Notes under the pieces: generated by a model | Seen by the model: the letters and a program-made list of their open reading frames with translations, nothing else | What the model was told of the DNA's origin: nothing | The model's database searches: none | Shown: one piece after another, positions 17,367-27,953 of the stretch | Layout: each line of letters opens with the position of its first letter | How positions within the stretch are numbered: position 1 is the stretch's first letter | Assembly: GCA_027449685.1 (NCBI GenBank) | Contig: DAIDLC010000008.1 | Span: forward strand, 42,303-106,302 | From: Ferrovaceae bacterium | GTDB taxonomy: Bacteria > Pseudomonadota > Gammaproteobacteria > Burkholderiales > Ferrovaceae | Direction of reading: 5' to 3' | DNA length: 64,000 nucleotides | Translations under genes and position numbers: made by a program

Positions 17367-19748
17367 ATGGCATTGCTGAACATCGAAATCGACGGTCAAA
17401 GCACTCAGGTGGAAAGCGGCCGTACCGTCATGGATGCGGCCAAACAGCTGGGTATCAAAATCCCTCACTTCTGTTATCACCGCAAGCTGTCCATCGCGGC
17501 CAATTGCCGCATGTGCCTGGTGCAGGTGGAAAAGGCCCCCAAACCGCTACCCGCGTGCGCCACGCCCGTCACCGAAGGCATGAAGGTGCAAACCCATTCG
17601 GACTATGCCGTCAAGGCGCAAAAGGCAGTGATGGAGTTTTTGCTCGTCAATCACCCGCTGGATTGCCCTATTTGCGACCAGGGCGGAGAGTGCAAACTGC
17701 AGGATCTCAGTGTGGGGTATGGCGGCGGGGCTTCGCGCTATCGGGAAGAAAAACGCGTGGTGTCCAACAAGGATCTGGGGCCACTCATTGCCACCGACAT
17801 GACCCGCTGTATCCTGTGCACCCGGTGCGTGCGTTATGGTCAAGAAATTGCTGGCATCATGGAACTGGGTGTGGGTGGTAGGGGAGAACATTCCGAAATT
17901 CTGGCCTTCATGGATCTGACGGTGGATTCCGAAGTCTCCGGAAACGCCATCGATCTGTGCCCCGTGGGCGCCCTTACCAGCAAACCATTCCGTTACAAGG
18001 CGCGTTCCTGGGAGCTCACCCGCTTCCCCGGGGTAAGTCCCCATGATGGACTGGGAGCCCAGCTCCAGGTGCAGGTCAAACAGCGCACCGAGGTGGTGCG
18101 CGTGGTACCGCGCACCAACGATGACATCAACGAATGCTGGTTGTCTGATCGGGACCGTTTTTCTTATCAGGGATTGCATGCGCCCGACCGTTTGCTGCGT
18201 CCGCGCGTCAAACGTCAGGGACAATGGGTGGAAGTGGATTGGGCCGAAGCCCTGCAACGGGTGGTGGATGCCTTCAACGGCGTGCGTCATGCCCATGGCC
18301 CCGAAAGCCTGGGCGCATTGGTGAGTCCGCATCAAACGCTGGAAGAGCTCTATCTCGCTCAAAAGTTGATGCGTGCTTTGGGGTCGCATCACATCGACCA
18401 CCGCTTGCGGCAAACTGATTTCACGCTGGATTCCCTGCAGCAGGGCGCCCCTTGGCTGGGTATGCCCATTGCGCAATGGTCCAAAATGTCTGCCTGCCTG
18501 CTCATTGGCACGGTATTGCGCCAGGAACAGCCCTTGCTAGGAGTGCGCCTGCGTCGGGCTGCGGCCAAAGGGACACAGGTGCATCTCATCAACCCGCTGC
18601 GCGATGATTTGGCCATGCCCGTGGCGCAGCAATTGTTGGGCAAACCCAGCGAGTTGCCGGTATTACTGGCGGAAGTACTCAGTGCCGTGGCGCAACGCCG
18701 CAACCTGGCCGTCAATGCCAGTCTGCAGAGTCTGCTGACCCAACAGCCTTCCGCCACGGCCTGCGCCATCGCGGAGAGTTTGGTGCAGGCCGGACCAGGT
18801 AGTGGGTTGTTTTTGGGCCAGTTGGCACAACACCACGGGGCTTTCAGCACCCTGTATGCCTTGACTCAGGAGTTGGCGCGCATGTTGGATTGCCCCTTTG
18901 GTCTGCTGAGCCCGGCGGCCAATAGTGTGGGTGCGTGGCTTGCCGGAGCGCTACCCCACCGGGGACTGTTGGGCAGCCACTCGACACCGGGGCTCGACGC
19001 TCAGGCACAGTTGCGCAACCCGCGCAAGGCCTATCTGGTGATGGGCGTGGAACCAGAGCTGGACATGGCCGATCCGGCATTGGCTGTGACGGCTTTACGG
19101 GGCGCCGAGTTCGTCGTGGCGCTGACGCCGTTCCTGGGCCAGGCCGAAAGCTGGGCCGATGTCATCCTGCCCATTGCGCCCTTTACCGAAACCGCAGGGA
19201 CCTTCATCAGCATGGAAGGACGTGTGCAGGCCTTCCAGGGAGTCGTGGCAGCGCCGGGCGAAGCCCGTCCAGCCTGGAAAGTTCTGCGTGTCCTGGGCAA
19301 TTTGTTCGAACTCAGCGGGTTTGATCAGGTGTCTGTGGATGAGGTGCGCGCCGAAATCTCTCCCGATCTGTCGCAAATCGCTGCTGAAAATCTCAACAAC
19401 CAGCTGGCCTCCTTGCCCGTTCCCCATATTCGGGCGTCCCTGGGTTTGATTGAGCGCATTGGAACGGTCCCCGTCTATCAGGCCGACGCCTTGGTGCGCC
19501 GCGCGCCGGCGCTTCAGGCCACGGCGCTTGGCGCGGCTCCGGTTGTAACCGTGCACCCGGATCTGGGACGACGCCTGGGGCTGGAGGCCGGGATGTCGGT
19601 GCGGGTTCGCCAGGGAGAGGGCGAGGCCTTGCTGCCTCTGGCGTTTGACTTGGGCATTCCCGATGGTTGCGCCCGTATTCCCACGGCCCATGAGGCCACG
19701 GCAACCCTGGGCGACGCCCTGGGAACGGTAACTCTGGAGGTGGCGTAA
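17367..19748 (+). CDS. nuoG: NADH-quinone oxidoreductase subunit G
   Basis: NuoG is the large 75-kDa-type iron-sulphur subunit of the peripheral arm. The 793-residue product starts [11 protein letters not shown] with an N-terminal [2Fe-2S] ferredoxin domain ([15 protein letters not shown]). Next are the His-ligated cluster segment [18 protein letters not shown] and a [4Fe-4S] segment [14 protein letters not shown] with [10 protein letters not shown] downstream. The rest is a molybdopterin-oxidoreductase-like domain (about 220-793). I rejected the longer frame to 17322, which overlaps nuoF. The C-terminal half diverges quickly in this family, so only its fold is recognisable. The stop shares one base with the nuoH ATG. 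Confidence 0.97.
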   Translation: MALLNIEIDGQSTQVESGRTVMDAAKQLGIKIPHFCYHRKLSIAANCRMCLVQVEKAPKPLPACATPVTEGMKVQTHSDYAVKAQKAVMEFLLVNHPLDCPICDQGGECKLQDLSVGYGGGASRYREEKRVVSNKDLGPLIATDMTRCILCTRCVRYGQEIAGIMELGVGGRGEHSEILAFMDLTVDSEVSGNAIDLCPVGALTSKPFRYKARSWELTRFPGVSPHDGLGAQLQVQVKQRTEVVRVVPRTNDDINECWLSDRDRFSYQGLHAPDRLLRPRVKRQGQWVEVDWAEALQRVVDAFNGVRHAHGPESLGALVSPHQTLEELYLAQKLMRALGSHHIDHRLRQTDFTLDSLQQGAPWLGMPIAQWSKMSACLLIGTVLRQEQPLLGVRLRRAAAKGTQVHLINPLRDDLAMPVAQQLLGKPSELPVLLAEVLSAVAQRRNLAVNASLQSLLTQQPSATACAIAESLVQAGPGSGLFLGQLAQHHGAFSTLYALTQELARMLDCPFGLLSPAANSVGAWLAGALPHRGLLGSHSTPGLDAQAQLRNPRKAYLVMGVEPELDMADPALAVTALRGAEFVVALTPFLGQAESWADVILPIAPFTETAGTFISMEGRVQAFQGVVAAPGEARPAWKVLRVLGNLFELSGFDQVSVDEVRAEISPDLSQIAAENLNNQLASLPVPHIRASLGLIERIGTVPVYQADALVRRAPALQATALGAAPVVTVHPDLGRRLGLEAGMSVRVRQGEGEALLPLAFDLGIPDGCARIPTAHEATATLGDALGTVTLEVA

Positions 19749-20794
19749 TGGTTCCTGAATCCATTCAGGCCTTGTTCGGGCCCTACTGGCAGTTGCTCTG
19801 GACCCTGATCAAGATCGTGGTCATCGTCTTGCCCATGATGGGTGCCGTGGCCTACCTCACCTTGGCCGAGCGCAAGGTGATCGGGTATATGCAGATTCGT
19901 ATCGGCCCCAATCGCGTGGGTCCAAAGGGCTTGCTGCAACCCATTGCCGATGCCATCAAGCTGTTGATGAAAGAAATCGTCATTCCCAGCGGAGCCAACA
20001 AGATTCTTTTTGGTCTGGCTCCGGTGCTGAGCATCATGCCGGCACTGGCCGCCTGGGCGGTGGTGCCCTTTACCCCGGAGCTGGTTCTGGCCAATGTGGA
20101 TGCCAGCCTGCTCTATATCATGGCCATTACTTCCATGGGTGTGTATGGCGTGGTGCTGGCGGGTTGGTCCTCCAACTCCAAATATGCCTTTTTAGGGGCC
20201 TTGCGTTCCGCTGCTCAGATCGTGTCATACGAAATCGCCATGGGGTTTGCCCTGGTGACGGTGTTGATGATGTCCCATAGCCTGAATTTGCTGGAAATCG
20301 TCAAAGCCCAGCAAGGCCCCCTGGGGTTGCTGCAATGGAATCTGATCCCGCTGTTTCCCATGTTCGTGGTGTATGTCATCGCGGGTACCGCAGAAACCAA
20401 CCGGGCCCCCTTTGACGTGGCGGAAGGCGAATCGGAAATCGTGGCAGGTTTTCATGTGGAATATTCCGGAATGGCTTTTGCCATTTTCTTCCTGGCCGAA
20501 TATGCCAACATGATTCTGATTTCGGCCCTGGCTTCCCTGTTGTTCATGGGGGGCTGGCTATCACCCCTGCCGTTCCTGCCGGATGGCATTTTGTGGCTAT
20601 TTGCCAAAATGGCTTTCGTCCTGTTCTTGTTCCTTTGGTTTCGTGCCACCTTTCCCCGCTACCGTTACGACCAGATCATGCGTCTGGGCTGGAAAGTGCT
20701 GATACCGGTTACGCTAGTGTGGTTGGTGTTGGTGGGTCTGCTGATGCAGGAACCCCTGCGCGGGTTGCCCATCCTCAATCTCTGGTTCCATTGA
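19748..20794 (+). CDS. nuoH: NADH-quinone oxidoreductase subunit H
   Basis: NuoH is the membrane subunit that links the peripheral arm to the proton-pumping arm and lines the quinone channel. The 348-residue product has eight predicted spans. Conserved motifs are [21 protein letters not shown], with diagnostic core ERKVIGYMQ, and KLLMKE. Others are the acidic loop [20 protein letters not shown], with core [13 protein letters not shown], and [15 protein letters not shown]. Its ATG overlaps the last base of nuoG. Confidence 0.98.
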   Translation: MVPESIQALFGPYWQLLWTLIKIVVIVLPMMGAVAYLTLAERKVIGYMQIRIGPNRVGPKGLLQPIADAIKLLMKEIVIPSGANKILFGLAPVLSIMPALAAWAVVPFTPELVLANVDASLLYIMAITSMGVYGVVLAGWSSNSKYAFLGALRSAAQIVSYEIAMGFALVTVLMMSHSLNLLEIVKAQQGPLGLLQWNLIPLFPMFVVYVIAGTAETNRAPFDVAEGESEIVAGFHVEYSGMAFAIFFLAEYANMILISALASLLFMGGWLSPLPFLPDGILWLFAKMAFVLFLFLWFRATFPRYRYDQIMRLGWKVLIPVTLVWLVLVGLLMQEPLRGLPILNLWFH

Positions 20795-20807
20795 GCGAGG
20801 TCCTATC

Positions 20808-21296
20808 ATGAGTTCCATCAAGCAACTGGTACAAAGCTGGACGCTGACCGAATTGCTCAAGGGCATGGCAGTGACGGGACGCCATTTCTTCGCTCCCAAG
20901 ATCACGGTTCAGTACCCGGAAGAAAAAACCCCCATGTCTCCTCGTTTTCGGGGGTTGCATGCCTTGCGGCGCTACCCCAACGGAGAAGAGCGCTGTATTG
21001 CATGCAAGTTGTGTGAGGCGGTTTGCCCGGCCATGGCCATTACCATCGAGTCCGAGCAGCGTGCCGATGGTTCGCGACGTACAACCCGTTATGACATCGA
21101 CCTCACCAAATGTATTTTTTGTGGTTTTTGCGAAGAATCCTGCCCCGTGGACTCCATCGTAGAAACCCGCATCTTCGAATATCACGGGGAGCGGCGTGGG
21201 GATCTGCTCATGACCAAAGAAAAATTGCTGGCGGTGGGCGATCGTTACGAAGCCCAGATCGCTGCTGACCGGGCCGAAGATGCCCGTTACCGATAA
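20808..21296 (+). CDS. nuoI: NADH-quinone oxidoreductase subunit I
   Basis: NuoI carries the two [4Fe-4S] clusters N6a and N6b that relay electrons towards NuoB. The 162-residue product has an amphipathic N-terminal helix, then two ferredoxin motifs, [12 protein letters not shown] (about residue 64) and [12 protein letters not shown] (about residue 103), followed by VDSIVET. ATG 20808 is 13 nt after nuoH with a GAGCGAGG-type SD. Length matches the family. Confidence 0.98.
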   Translation: MSSIKQLVQSWTLTELLKGMAVTGRHFFAPKITVQYPEEKTPMSPRFRGLHALRRYPNGEERCIACKLCEAVCPAMAITIESEQRADGSRRTTRYDIDLTKCIFCGFCEESCPVDSIVETRIFEYHGERRGDLLMTKEKLLAVGDRYEAQIAADRAEDARYR

Positions 21297-21307
21297 GGAA
21301 GCCACAG

Positions 21308-21916
21308 GTGATTGACTTTTCCCTTCTGATTTTCTACGGGTTTTCCCTGGTGTTGCTGGCTGCCGGGGTCGGGGTGATTACGGCTCGCAACCCGGTCCAT
21401 GCAGCGCTGTTTTTGGTGCTGGCATTTTTTTCCGGTTCGGGAATCTGGATGATGCTGGAAGCCGAATTTCTCTCCATCGCTCTGGTATTGGTGTACGTGG
21501 GAGCGGTGATGGTGCTGTTCCTGTTCGTGGTGATGATGCTGAACATCGATCTGGATCGTCTGCGGGAAGGTTTCTGGAAACACTTGCCCCTGGGGGCTGG
21601 GGTGGCGGTCCTCATGGTGGTGGAAATGATTCTGGTGGTGACCAGCCGCCAGTTTAGTGCGCTGGGCAGGGAGGGGAGCGCTCCGGCGGGCGTGGGTATC
21701 AGCAACACGCGCGAACTAGGCCTGGTTCTCTATACCGACTATGTGTATCCCTTCGAACTGGCAGCCGTGATCTTGCTGGTGGCCATTGTGGCCGCCATTG
21801 CCCTGACCTTGCGCCGGCGCAAGGATTCCCGTCATCTGGATCCTTCCACCCAGATCAAGGCCCAGGCCCGGGATCGTATTCGCATCGTCTCCATGCGTGC
21901 GGAAAAGGACCATTGA
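21308..21916 (+). CDS. nuoJ: NADH-quinone oxidoreductase subunit J
   Basis: NuoJ is a membrane subunit of complex I with five spans. The 202-residue product starts at a GTG ([12 protein letters not shown]). It has the conserved [28 protein letters not shown] region, with core [11 protein letters not shown], and [18 protein letters not shown], with core [13 protein letters not shown]. The C-terminus is charged. The stop is 1 nt before the nuoK ATG. Confidence 0.96.
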   Translation: MIDFSLLIFYGFSLVLLAAGVGVITARNPVHAALFLVLAFFSGSGIWMMLEAEFLSIALVLVYVGAVMVLFLFVVMMLNIDLDRLREGFWKHLPLGAGVAVLMVVEMILVVTSRQFSALGREGSAPAGVGISNTRELGLVLYTDYVYPFELAAVILLVAIVAAIALTLRRRKDSRHLDPSTQIKAQARDRIRIVSMRAEKDH

Positions 21917-21917
21917 C

Positions 21918-22223
21918 ATGATCAACTTGACGGATTACCTGGTACTGGCAGCCATTCTGTTTGCCGTGAGTGTGGTGGGGATCTTTCTCAACCGCAAAAA
22001 CGTCATCATTCTCCTCATGTGTATCGAGCTGATGTTGCTGGCCGTGAATCTCAACTTCGTGGCTTTTTCGCATTATCTGCATGATATTGCAGGGCAAGTC
22101 TTCGTGTTTTTCATCCTGACCGTGGCGGCGGCCGAATCGGCCATCGGGTTGGCCATTCTGGTCGTTTTGTTCCGGAACATCCGCTCTATCAATGTGGATG
22201 ATCTGAACAGCTTGAAGGAATAA
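21918..22223 (+). CDS. nuoK: NADH-quinone oxidoreductase subunit K
   Basis: NuoK is a small MrpC-like antiporter-type membrane subunit. The 101-residue product has three membrane spans and the two conserved membrane Glu residues in [13 protein letters not shown] and [16 protein letters not shown] 21918 ([10 protein letters not shown]) is preferred over an in-frame start at 21897 inside nuoJ. nuoL follows 6 nt downstream. Confidence 0.97.
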   Translation: MINLTDYLVLAAILFAVSVVGIFLNRKNVIILLMCIELMLLAVNLNFVAFSHYLHDIAGQVFVFFILTVAAAESAIGLAILVVLFRNIRSINVDDLNSLKE

Positions 22224-22229
22224 GCATCC

Positions 22230-24185
22230 ATGAGTATGTATAGTTTGTATTTGCTGGTTCCTCTGGCCCCTCTGGCGGGTTCCTTGCTGGCCGGGTTGCT
22301 AGGTAAAAAGCTGGGGCGCAACGGGAGCCACTGGGTCACCACCCTGGGTGTAGCCATCTCCTTTCTGGCCTCCATTCTGATCGCCCAGGATGTCTTTGCG
22401 GGTCATTCCTTCAACGGAACGGTATATACCTGGCTGACGACCCAAAATGTATCGCTGGTGGTAGGGTTTCTCATCGACCCACTCACAGTGACCATGATGC
22501 TGGTGGTGACCTTCGTGTCGCTCATGGTGCATATCTACACCATCGGTTATATGCACGAGGACCCGGGATACCAGCGCTTCTTCAGTTACATATCCCTGTT
22601 TACCTTCTCCATGCTCATGCTGGTCATGTCCAATAATTTCCTCCAGTTGTTTTTTGGTTGGGAAGCAGTGGGTCTGGTCTCGTACTTGCTCATCGGTTTC
22701 TGGTATACCCGTCCCACGGCCATTTACGCCAATTTGAAGGCGTTTCTGGTCAATCGGGTGGGCGACATGGGTTTCTTGCTGGGGATTGGCCTGATTTTGG
22801 CGCATTTTGGATCGCTGGATTATGCCACGGTGTTTCAGCGTGCACCCTTGTTGGTCCACGATACCTTGAGCTTGACGGGTGGCACCTCGGTGTCCCTGAT
22901 GACACTGGTATGTGTCCTGCTGTTCATTGGGGCCATGGGGAAATCGGCGCAAATGCCCTTGCATGTGTGGTTGCCCGACTCCATGGAAGGCCCTACCCCC
23001 ATCTCGGCTCTGATCCATGCAGCAACCATGGTGACCGCCGGAATTTTCATGGTGTCGCGCATGTCTCCTCTGTTTGAGTTGTCTGAAACGGCGCGTGTCG
23101 TGGTGTTGGTGATCGGTGCCAGCACGGCCCTGTTCATGGCTTTCCTCGGGATCATCCAAACCGACATCAAGCGCGTGGTGGCCTACTCCACGCTCTCCCA
23201 ACTGGGTTATATGACCGTGGCCCTGGGCGTATCGGCCTATCCGATTGCCATCTTCCATCTGGGAACCCATGCCTTTTTCAAGGCGCTGCTGTTCCTGGGG
23301 GCCGGTTCAGTGATTCATGCCATGCATCACGAACAGGACATGCGTCACATGGGAGGCTTGCGCAAATATATGCCGATTACCTATGTAACGGCCCTGGTGG
23401 GTTCTCTCGCTCTGGCGGGCATCCCCCCCTTTGCGGGCTTCTTTTCCAAGGATGCCATCATCGAAGCGGTGCGGGCCAGCCACATTCCGGGCGCTGATTA
23501 TGCCGCTTTTGCCGTCCTGGCCGGCGTGTTCGTCACCGCCTTCTACAGTTTCCGGATGCTGTTCATGACCTTCCATGGCAAGCCGCGCATGGATCACCAC
23601 ACCCAGGAACATCTGCACGAATCTCCTGCAGTCATTACCATTCCCCTGGTGTTGCTGGCCATTCCTTCGGTCATCACGGGCTATCTGTATATGGAGCCCA
23701 TGGTAATCGGCCATTACTTCGGCGATGCCATTCAGGTCTTGCCGGGTCATGGAGGGCTGGAGGAAATGCGTGCCCATTGGCAGGGGGTGGGTGAATTCAT
23801 TCAGGAGGGTGTTCTGTCGCTACCCTTTTGGCTGGCTTTGGCCGGCATAGCCAGTGCGGCGGCCCTGTATCTCAAATGGACCCATATTCCCGCTCTGATC
23901 CAACAACGTCTGTCAGGCCTTTACACGGTTCTGGACAACAAGTACTACTTTGATCGCTTCAACGAAGTCTTCTTTGCCGGCGGGGCCCGTTGTCTGGGAA
24001 CCGGCCTGTGGAACGTGGGTGACATCAAAGTGATCGACGGCTGGCTGGTCAATGGAAGCGCCAATCTGATAGGGCGTTTTTCCCAGCGCTTGCGCCGTGT
24101 TCAGACAGGATTCATTTATCACTACGCCTTCATCATGATCTTTGGCGTGTTTATTTTGATGAGCCTGTGGTTCGTCAAGGCGTAA
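22230..24185 (+). CDS. nuoL: NADH-quinone oxidoreductase subunit L
   Basis: NuoL is the distal antiporter-like proton-pumping subunit. The 651-residue product has the conserved membrane Glu in FFGWEAVGLVSYLLIGFWY (core FFGWEAVGLVSY). It also has the Lys motif MGKSAQMPLHVWLPDSMEGPTPISALIHAATMV (core GKSAQMPLHVWLPD) and FLGIIQTDIKRVVAYSTLSQLGYM (core DIKRVVAYSTLSQ). About 14-16 hydrophobic spans are followed by the long lateral helix region and a final span at FIYHYAFIMIFGVFIL. Length is close to typical NuoL (about 610-690). Confidence 0.98.
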   Translation: MSMYSLYLLVPLAPLAGSLLAGLLGKKLGRNGSHWVTTLGVAISFLASILIAQDVFAGHSFNGTVYTWLTTQNVSLVVGFLIDPLTVTMMLVVTFVSLMVHIYTIGYMHEDPGYQRFFSYISLFTFSMLMLVMSNNFLQLFFGWEAVGLVSYLLIGFWYTRPTAIYANLKAFLVNRVGDMGFLLGIGLILAHFGSLDYATVFQRAPLLVHDTLSLTGGTSVSLMTLVCVLLFIGAMGKSAQMPLHVWLPDSMEGPTPISALIHAATMVTAGIFMVSRMSPLFELSETARVVVLVIGASTALFMAFLGIIQTDIKRVVAYSTLSQLGYMTVALGVSAYPIAIFHLGTHAFFKALLFLGAGSVIHAMHHEQDMRHMGGLRKYMPITYVTALVGSLALAGIPPFAGFFSKDAIIEAVRASHIPGADYAAFAVLAGVFVTAFYSFRMLFMTFHGKPRMDHHTQEHLHESPAVITIPLVLLAIPSVITGYLYMEPMVIGHYFGDAIQVLPGHGGLEEMRAHWQGVGEFIQEGVLSLPFWLALAGIASAAALYLKWTHIPALIQQRLSGLYTVLDNKYYFDRFNEVFFAGGARCLGTGLWNVGDIKVIDGWLVNGSANLIGRFSQRLRRVQTGFIYHYAFIMIFGVFILMSLWFVKA

Positions 24186-24200
24186 CCTGAGCGGAAACTC

Positions 24201-25682
24201 ATGACTGCATATCCTTTCTTGTCACTCAGTATCTGGCTACCCATTCTGGCGGGTGTTCTGGTATTGGTTTTGGGCGGTGAAAAAAACCTCTGCCGTACCC
24301 GCTGGTTGTCCTTGCTGGGAGCGCTGGTCAGCTTTGCCGTGACCCTGCCCCTGTATCTGGGGTTTTCCAATGCCACGGCCACCATGCAGTTTGTGGAGAT
24401 GGCGCCCTGGATTCCGTCTTTCAATATCAACTACCATTTGGGGATCGATGGTATATCTCTATGGTTTGTGCTGCTCAACAGCTTCATGACCATCCTGGTC
24501 GTGATTGCCGGGTGGGTTGTGATCGAACGGCGCCTGTCCCAGTACATGGCCGCCTTTCTCATCATGTCCGGACTGATCAACGGAGTATTTGCGGCCCTCG
24601 ATGCCATCCTGTTTTATGTGTACTTTGAGGCAATGCTCATTCCCATGTATCTCATCATCGGTGTCTGGGGGGGGCCGCGGCGGGTGTATGCGGCCATCAA
24701 GTTCTTCCTGTATACCTTGCTGGGTTCCCTGCTCATGCTGGCGGCATTCATCTATCTGTACTTCGAGGCAGGGGGGTCTTTCGACATTCTTCGCTTCCAG
24801 ATGCTGCCCTTGCCCCTGACCGTGCAGATTCTGATTTTCATTGCGTTCTTCCTGTCCTTTGCAGTCAAGGTGCCCATGTGGCCGGTGCATACCTGGTTGC
24901 CCGATGCGCACGTGGAAGCGCCCACCGGGGGTTCGGTCATACTGGCGGCCATTACCCTGAAGATCGGCGCTTACGGTTTTCTGCGTTTCAACCTGCCCAT
25001 CACGCCTGATGCCAGTCATGCGCTTTCCGGCATCATGATTGCCCTGTCGCTGATTGCCGTGGTGTACATCGGACTGGTGGCGCTGGTGCAAAATGACATG
25101 AAAAAACTGGTGGCGTACTCCTCCATTTCTCATATGGGCTTCGTGACCCTGGGAATTTTCATGTTCAACGCCATGGGCCTGGAAGGGGGGTTGATGCAGA
25201 TGATCTCCCATGGTTTCGTCTCGGGCGCCATGTTCCTGTGCATTGGGGTACTCTACGACCGCATGCATACGCGCCAGATTGCCGATTATGGCGGTGTGGT
25301 CAATACCATGCCCATCTTTGCCTCGTTCTTTATGCTGTTTGCCATGGCCAATGCGGGGTTACCCGGAACCAGTGGGTTCATTGGTGAATTCATCGTCACT
25401 TTGGCTGCTGTGCAGGTTAATTTCTGGTACGCCCTGCTGGCTGCCACCACGTTGATTCTGGGCGCAGCCTACACGCTCTGGATGATCAAACGGGTAGTGT
25501 TTGGTGCCGTGGCCAACCACCATGTGGCCGAATTGAAGGATATCAACGGGCGTGAAACCCTGTTTTTGGCCATTTTGGCCGTTCTGGTGCTAGCCATGGG
25601 CCTTTATCCCAAGCCCTTCACCGATACCATGCATGCCTCTGTGATGCAGTTGATCGGTCAGGTTTCCACCTCGAAGTACTGA
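24201..25682 (+). CDS. nuoM: NADH-quinone oxidoreductase subunit M
   Basis: NuoM is the second antiporter-like proton-pumping subunit. The 493-residue product carries YHLGIDGISLWFVLL, the membrane Glu in FYVYFEAMLIPMYLIIGVWGG (core FEAMLIPMYL), and the Lys region AVKVPMWPVHTWLPDAHVEAPT (core KVPMWPVHTWLPDAH). It also has NDMKKLVAYSSISHMGFV. Fourteen spans are expected. ATG 24201 is 15 nt after nuoL. Confidence 0.98.
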   Translation: MTAYPFLSLSIWLPILAGVLVLVLGGEKNLCRTRWLSLLGALVSFAVTLPLYLGFSNATATMQFVEMAPWIPSFNINYHLGIDGISLWFVLLNSFMTILVVIAGWVVIERRLSQYMAAFLIMSGLINGVFAALDAILFYVYFEAMLIPMYLIIGVWGGPRRVYAAIKFFLYTLLGSLLMLAAFIYLYFEAGGSFDILRFQMLPLPLTVQILIFIAFFLSFAVKVPMWPVHTWLPDAHVEAPTGGSVILAAITLKIGAYGFLRFNLPITPDASHALSGIMIALSLIAVVYIGLVALVQNDMKKLVAYSSISHMGFVTLGIFMFNAMGLEGGLMQMISHGFVSGAMFLCIGVLYDRMHTRQIADYGGVVNTMPIFASFFMLFAMANAGLPGTSGFIGEFIVTLAAVQVNFWYALLAATTLILGAAYTLWMIKRVVFGAVANHHVAELKDINGRETLFLAILAVLVLAMGLYPKPFTDTMHASVMQLIGQVSTSKY

Positions 25683-25689
25683 TGGAGTG

Positions 25690-27144
25690 ATGATGACTTT
25701 CGCCACCCCCAATCTGGTTCCGGCCTACCCTGAAATTTTCCTGCTGGTGGCACTGGGTGCCATCTTGCTGTTCGACCTGTTCGTGGCTGAAACCAGCCGC
25801 TTTCTCACCTATGCCTATACCCAATTGGCCTTGTTGGCTACCGCGGGTTTTCTGGTACTGGGAGCAACCGGCTCGGTACTGACCACGTTCAACGGAATGT
25901 TTATTGACGACCCCATGGCGCGTACCCTCAAGTTGGTGGGGGTGGTGGCCGTGGCGCTCACGCTGGCCTATTCTCGCGCCTACAACCAGCAGCGCGGGTT
26001 GTATCGTGGCGAATTCTACGCCCTGATCCTGTTTGCCTTGCTGGGTATCATGGTCATGATATCGGCCAACCATTTTCTGACGCTCTATCTTGGTCTGGAA
26101 TTGCTGTCCCTGTCCCTCTGTGCTCTGATTGCCCTGCAGCGTGACTCTGCGCGTGCCACCGAGGCGGCCATGAAGTACTTTGTATTGGCGGCTTTGGCTT
26201 CCGGATTGCTGCTTTATGGGATGTCCATGCTGTATGGGGCCACGGGCTCGCTTAACCTGGGACTGGTGGCCAATGCCATTTCCAGTGGTGCCGCGGACCC
26301 AGCCATTCTGGTGTTTGGTTTGGTCTTTGTGGTGGCTGGCCTGGCATTTAAATTGGGGGTGGTTCCATTTCATATGTGGGTTCCAGATGTGTACGAAGGG
26401 TCCCCTACCGCGGTGACACTGTTTGTGAGTACGGCGCCCAAGGTGGCGGCGTTTGCCTTCTTCATGCGCATGCTGGGTGGGGCTCTCAGCCCCATGGTGG
26501 CCGATTGGCAGTCCATGCTGGTCATAGTGGCCATGCTTTCCATGCTGGTGGGCAACGTCACGGCCATCGCTCAAACCAACATCAAGCGCATGCTGGCCTA
26601 TTCCACCATCTCGCACATGGGGTTCTTGCTCCTGGGGATTCTCTCCGGGTCGGTGGGTGGGTTTGCGGCGGCCATGTTCTATGTGGTGGCTTATGTTCTC
26701 ATGAGCTTGGGTGGCTTTGGTCTGATTCTGCTGCTGTCCCGCGATGGATTTGAAGCCGATCAACTGGAGGATCTGAAAGGGCTGAACAAGCGAAGCCCTT
26801 GGTATGCCTTCATGATGCTGCTCATCATGATCTCCATGGCAGGTGTGCCGGTATCAGTGGGCTTTTTTGCCAAACTGGCGGTGCTCAGTGCGGTTTTGGA
26901 TGCGGGGATGACCTGGCTGGTGGTCTATGCGGTGTTGATGTCTCTGATTGGCGCCTTCTACTATTTGCGCGTGATAAAAATCATGTATATGGATGAGCCC
27001 TTGCAAACAGAACCGCTGGTGGCTGAAACCGATCATCGAATCCTGATGGTGCTTAATGCGATGGCGATTCTGCTGTTGGGTGTCTTACCCCAGCCCCTGT
27101 TTGATCTGTGCACTATCTCTATCACCCATTCCTTTCACGGGTAA
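25690..27144 (+). CDS. nuoN: NADH-quinone oxidoreductase subunit N
   Basis: NuoN is the third antiporter-like proton-pumping subunit and ends the nuo operon. The 484-residue product has YLGLELLSLSLCALIAL with the membrane Glu. It also has AGLAFKLGVVPFHMWVPDVYEGSPT (core FKLGVVPFHMWVPDVYEG) and TNIKRMLAYSTISHMGF. GTG 25687, ATG 25690 and ATG 25693 are all possible starts, and GGAG at 25684-25687 fits the later ATGs best. No T-rich terminator is evident after the stop; a Nudix gene follows 111 nt later. Confidence 0.97.
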   Translation: MMTFATPNLVPAYPEIFLLVALGAILLFDLFVAETSRFLTYAYTQLALLATAGFLVLGATGSVLTTFNGMFIDDPMARTLKLVGVVAVALTLAYSRAYNQQRGLYRGEFYALILFALLGIMVMISANHFLTLYLGLELLSLSLCALIALQRDSARATEAAMKYFVLAALASGLLLYGMSMLYGATGSLNLGLVANAISSGAADPAILVFGLVFVVAGLAFKLGVVPFHMWVPDVYEGSPTAVTLFVSTAPKVAAFAFFMRMLGGALSPMVADWQSMLVIVAMLSMLVGNVTAIAQTNIKRMLAYSTISHMGFLLLGILSGSVGGFAAAMFYVVAYVLMSLGGFGLILLLSRDGFEADQLEDLKGLNKRSPWYAFMMLLIMISMAGVPVSVGFFAKLAVLSAVLDAGMTWLVVYAVLMSLIGAFYYLRVIKIMYMDEPLQTEPLVAETDHRILMVLNAMAILLLGVLPQPLFDLCTISITHSFHG

Positions 27145-27255
27145 CGAGAAAGCGCTTCCAATCGCGTTGAACCGGGCGCGTCGGCTGAAAAGCGGGCGCC
27201 TAGCCCCACCGGTGTGCTTCTCCAACCCACAAATTGGCTTCTCAAAGGAAATCCC

Positions 27256-27822
27256 GTGAGCGTTATTCCCTGCAGTGATTTTCAGGCCCCGGATTTGACG
27301 GAACACCCGTTGCAATCCCGTCAGGTGTTCAAAGGCTGCTTGCTGGATGTGCGAGAAGATCAGGTGCGCTTGCCCAATGGCGCCCAGGCCCAACGGGAGT
27401 ACATCATTCACAATGGGGCCGTGGCGGTGCTGCCATTTCTGAATGACCATACGGTCCTTCTGGAGTACCAGTTTCGCTATCCCAACCATGCCCATTATTT
27501 TGAAATTCCGGCCGGCAAGTTGGAGTTGGATGAGCCACCGCTAGAGGCGGCCCAGCGCGAGTTGCAGGAAGAAACGGGCTTCGTGGCGGCCCAGTGGCTT
27601 GAATTGGCCACCTTGCATCTGTGCATCGCGTATTCCACCGAAAAGATCATCTTTTATGCCGCCCGGGATCTGACCTTTACGCAGCATCGACGTGATCCCG
27701 AAGAGTTTTTGGAAACCCTGGCGGTTCCGCTCGCGCAGGCTTATGAATGGATCGAGCAAGGGCGTATCAACGATGCCAAGACCGTTGCGGGACTCCTCTG
27801 GTGGAAATCCTTTCATCCCTAA
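27256..27822 (+). CDS. Nudix hydrolase, ADP-ribose pyrophosphatase-like
   Basis: The protein resembles NudF-type ADP-ribose diphosphatases, which split ADP-ribose into AMP and ribose 5-phosphate. The 188 residues start at GTG 27256, with AAAGGAA 7 nt upstream; a longer frame to 27214 lacks this support. It has the N-terminal strand region (FKGCLLDVREDQVRLPNG), VLLEYQFRYP, the E-rich EIPAGKLE and the Nudix box centred on AAQRELQEETGF (about 97-108). The catalytic REx2EE is intact. The downstream loop LHLCIAYSTEKI is typical of this subgroup. It is a separate unit after nuoN. The exact substrate is inferred from subgroup resemblance. Confidence 0.85.
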   Translation: MSVIPCSDFQAPDLTEHPLQSRQVFKGCLLDVREDQVRLPNGAQAQREYIIHNGAVAVLPFLNDHTVLLEYQFRYPNHAHYFEIPAGKLELDEPPLEAAQRELQEETGFVAAQWLELATLHLCIAYSTEKIIFYAARDLTFTQHRRDPEEFLETLAVPLAQAYEWIEQGRINDAKTVAGLLWWKSFHP

Positions 27823-27911
27823 TGGCGACACAACCGGGGGGACTGCAAGTTCCACCCCGTCTGTGAATACCCCGGCATGCCCCTTGCACCACCCTGAAGA
27901 GCGCAGCGCAA

Positions 27912-27936
27912 CCCCTCGTCGTTGAGGACCGAGGGG
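27912..27936. terminator. Hairpin between converging nudF-like gene and htpG
   Basis: CCCCTCG (27912-27918) and CGAGGGG (27930-27936) form a 7-bp stem with an 11-nt loop. It lies between two convergent genes, where a bidirectional terminator would be expected, but there is no T-run on either side. Confidence 0.4.
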
Positions 27937-27953
27937 TGTGCCGGGGGCTGCGA

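Noticed and set aside
22299..26763. Long antisense frames opposite nuoL, nuoM and nuoN
   Set aside because: They are His/Gln-rich shadows of hydrophobic membrane-protein codons on the other strand.
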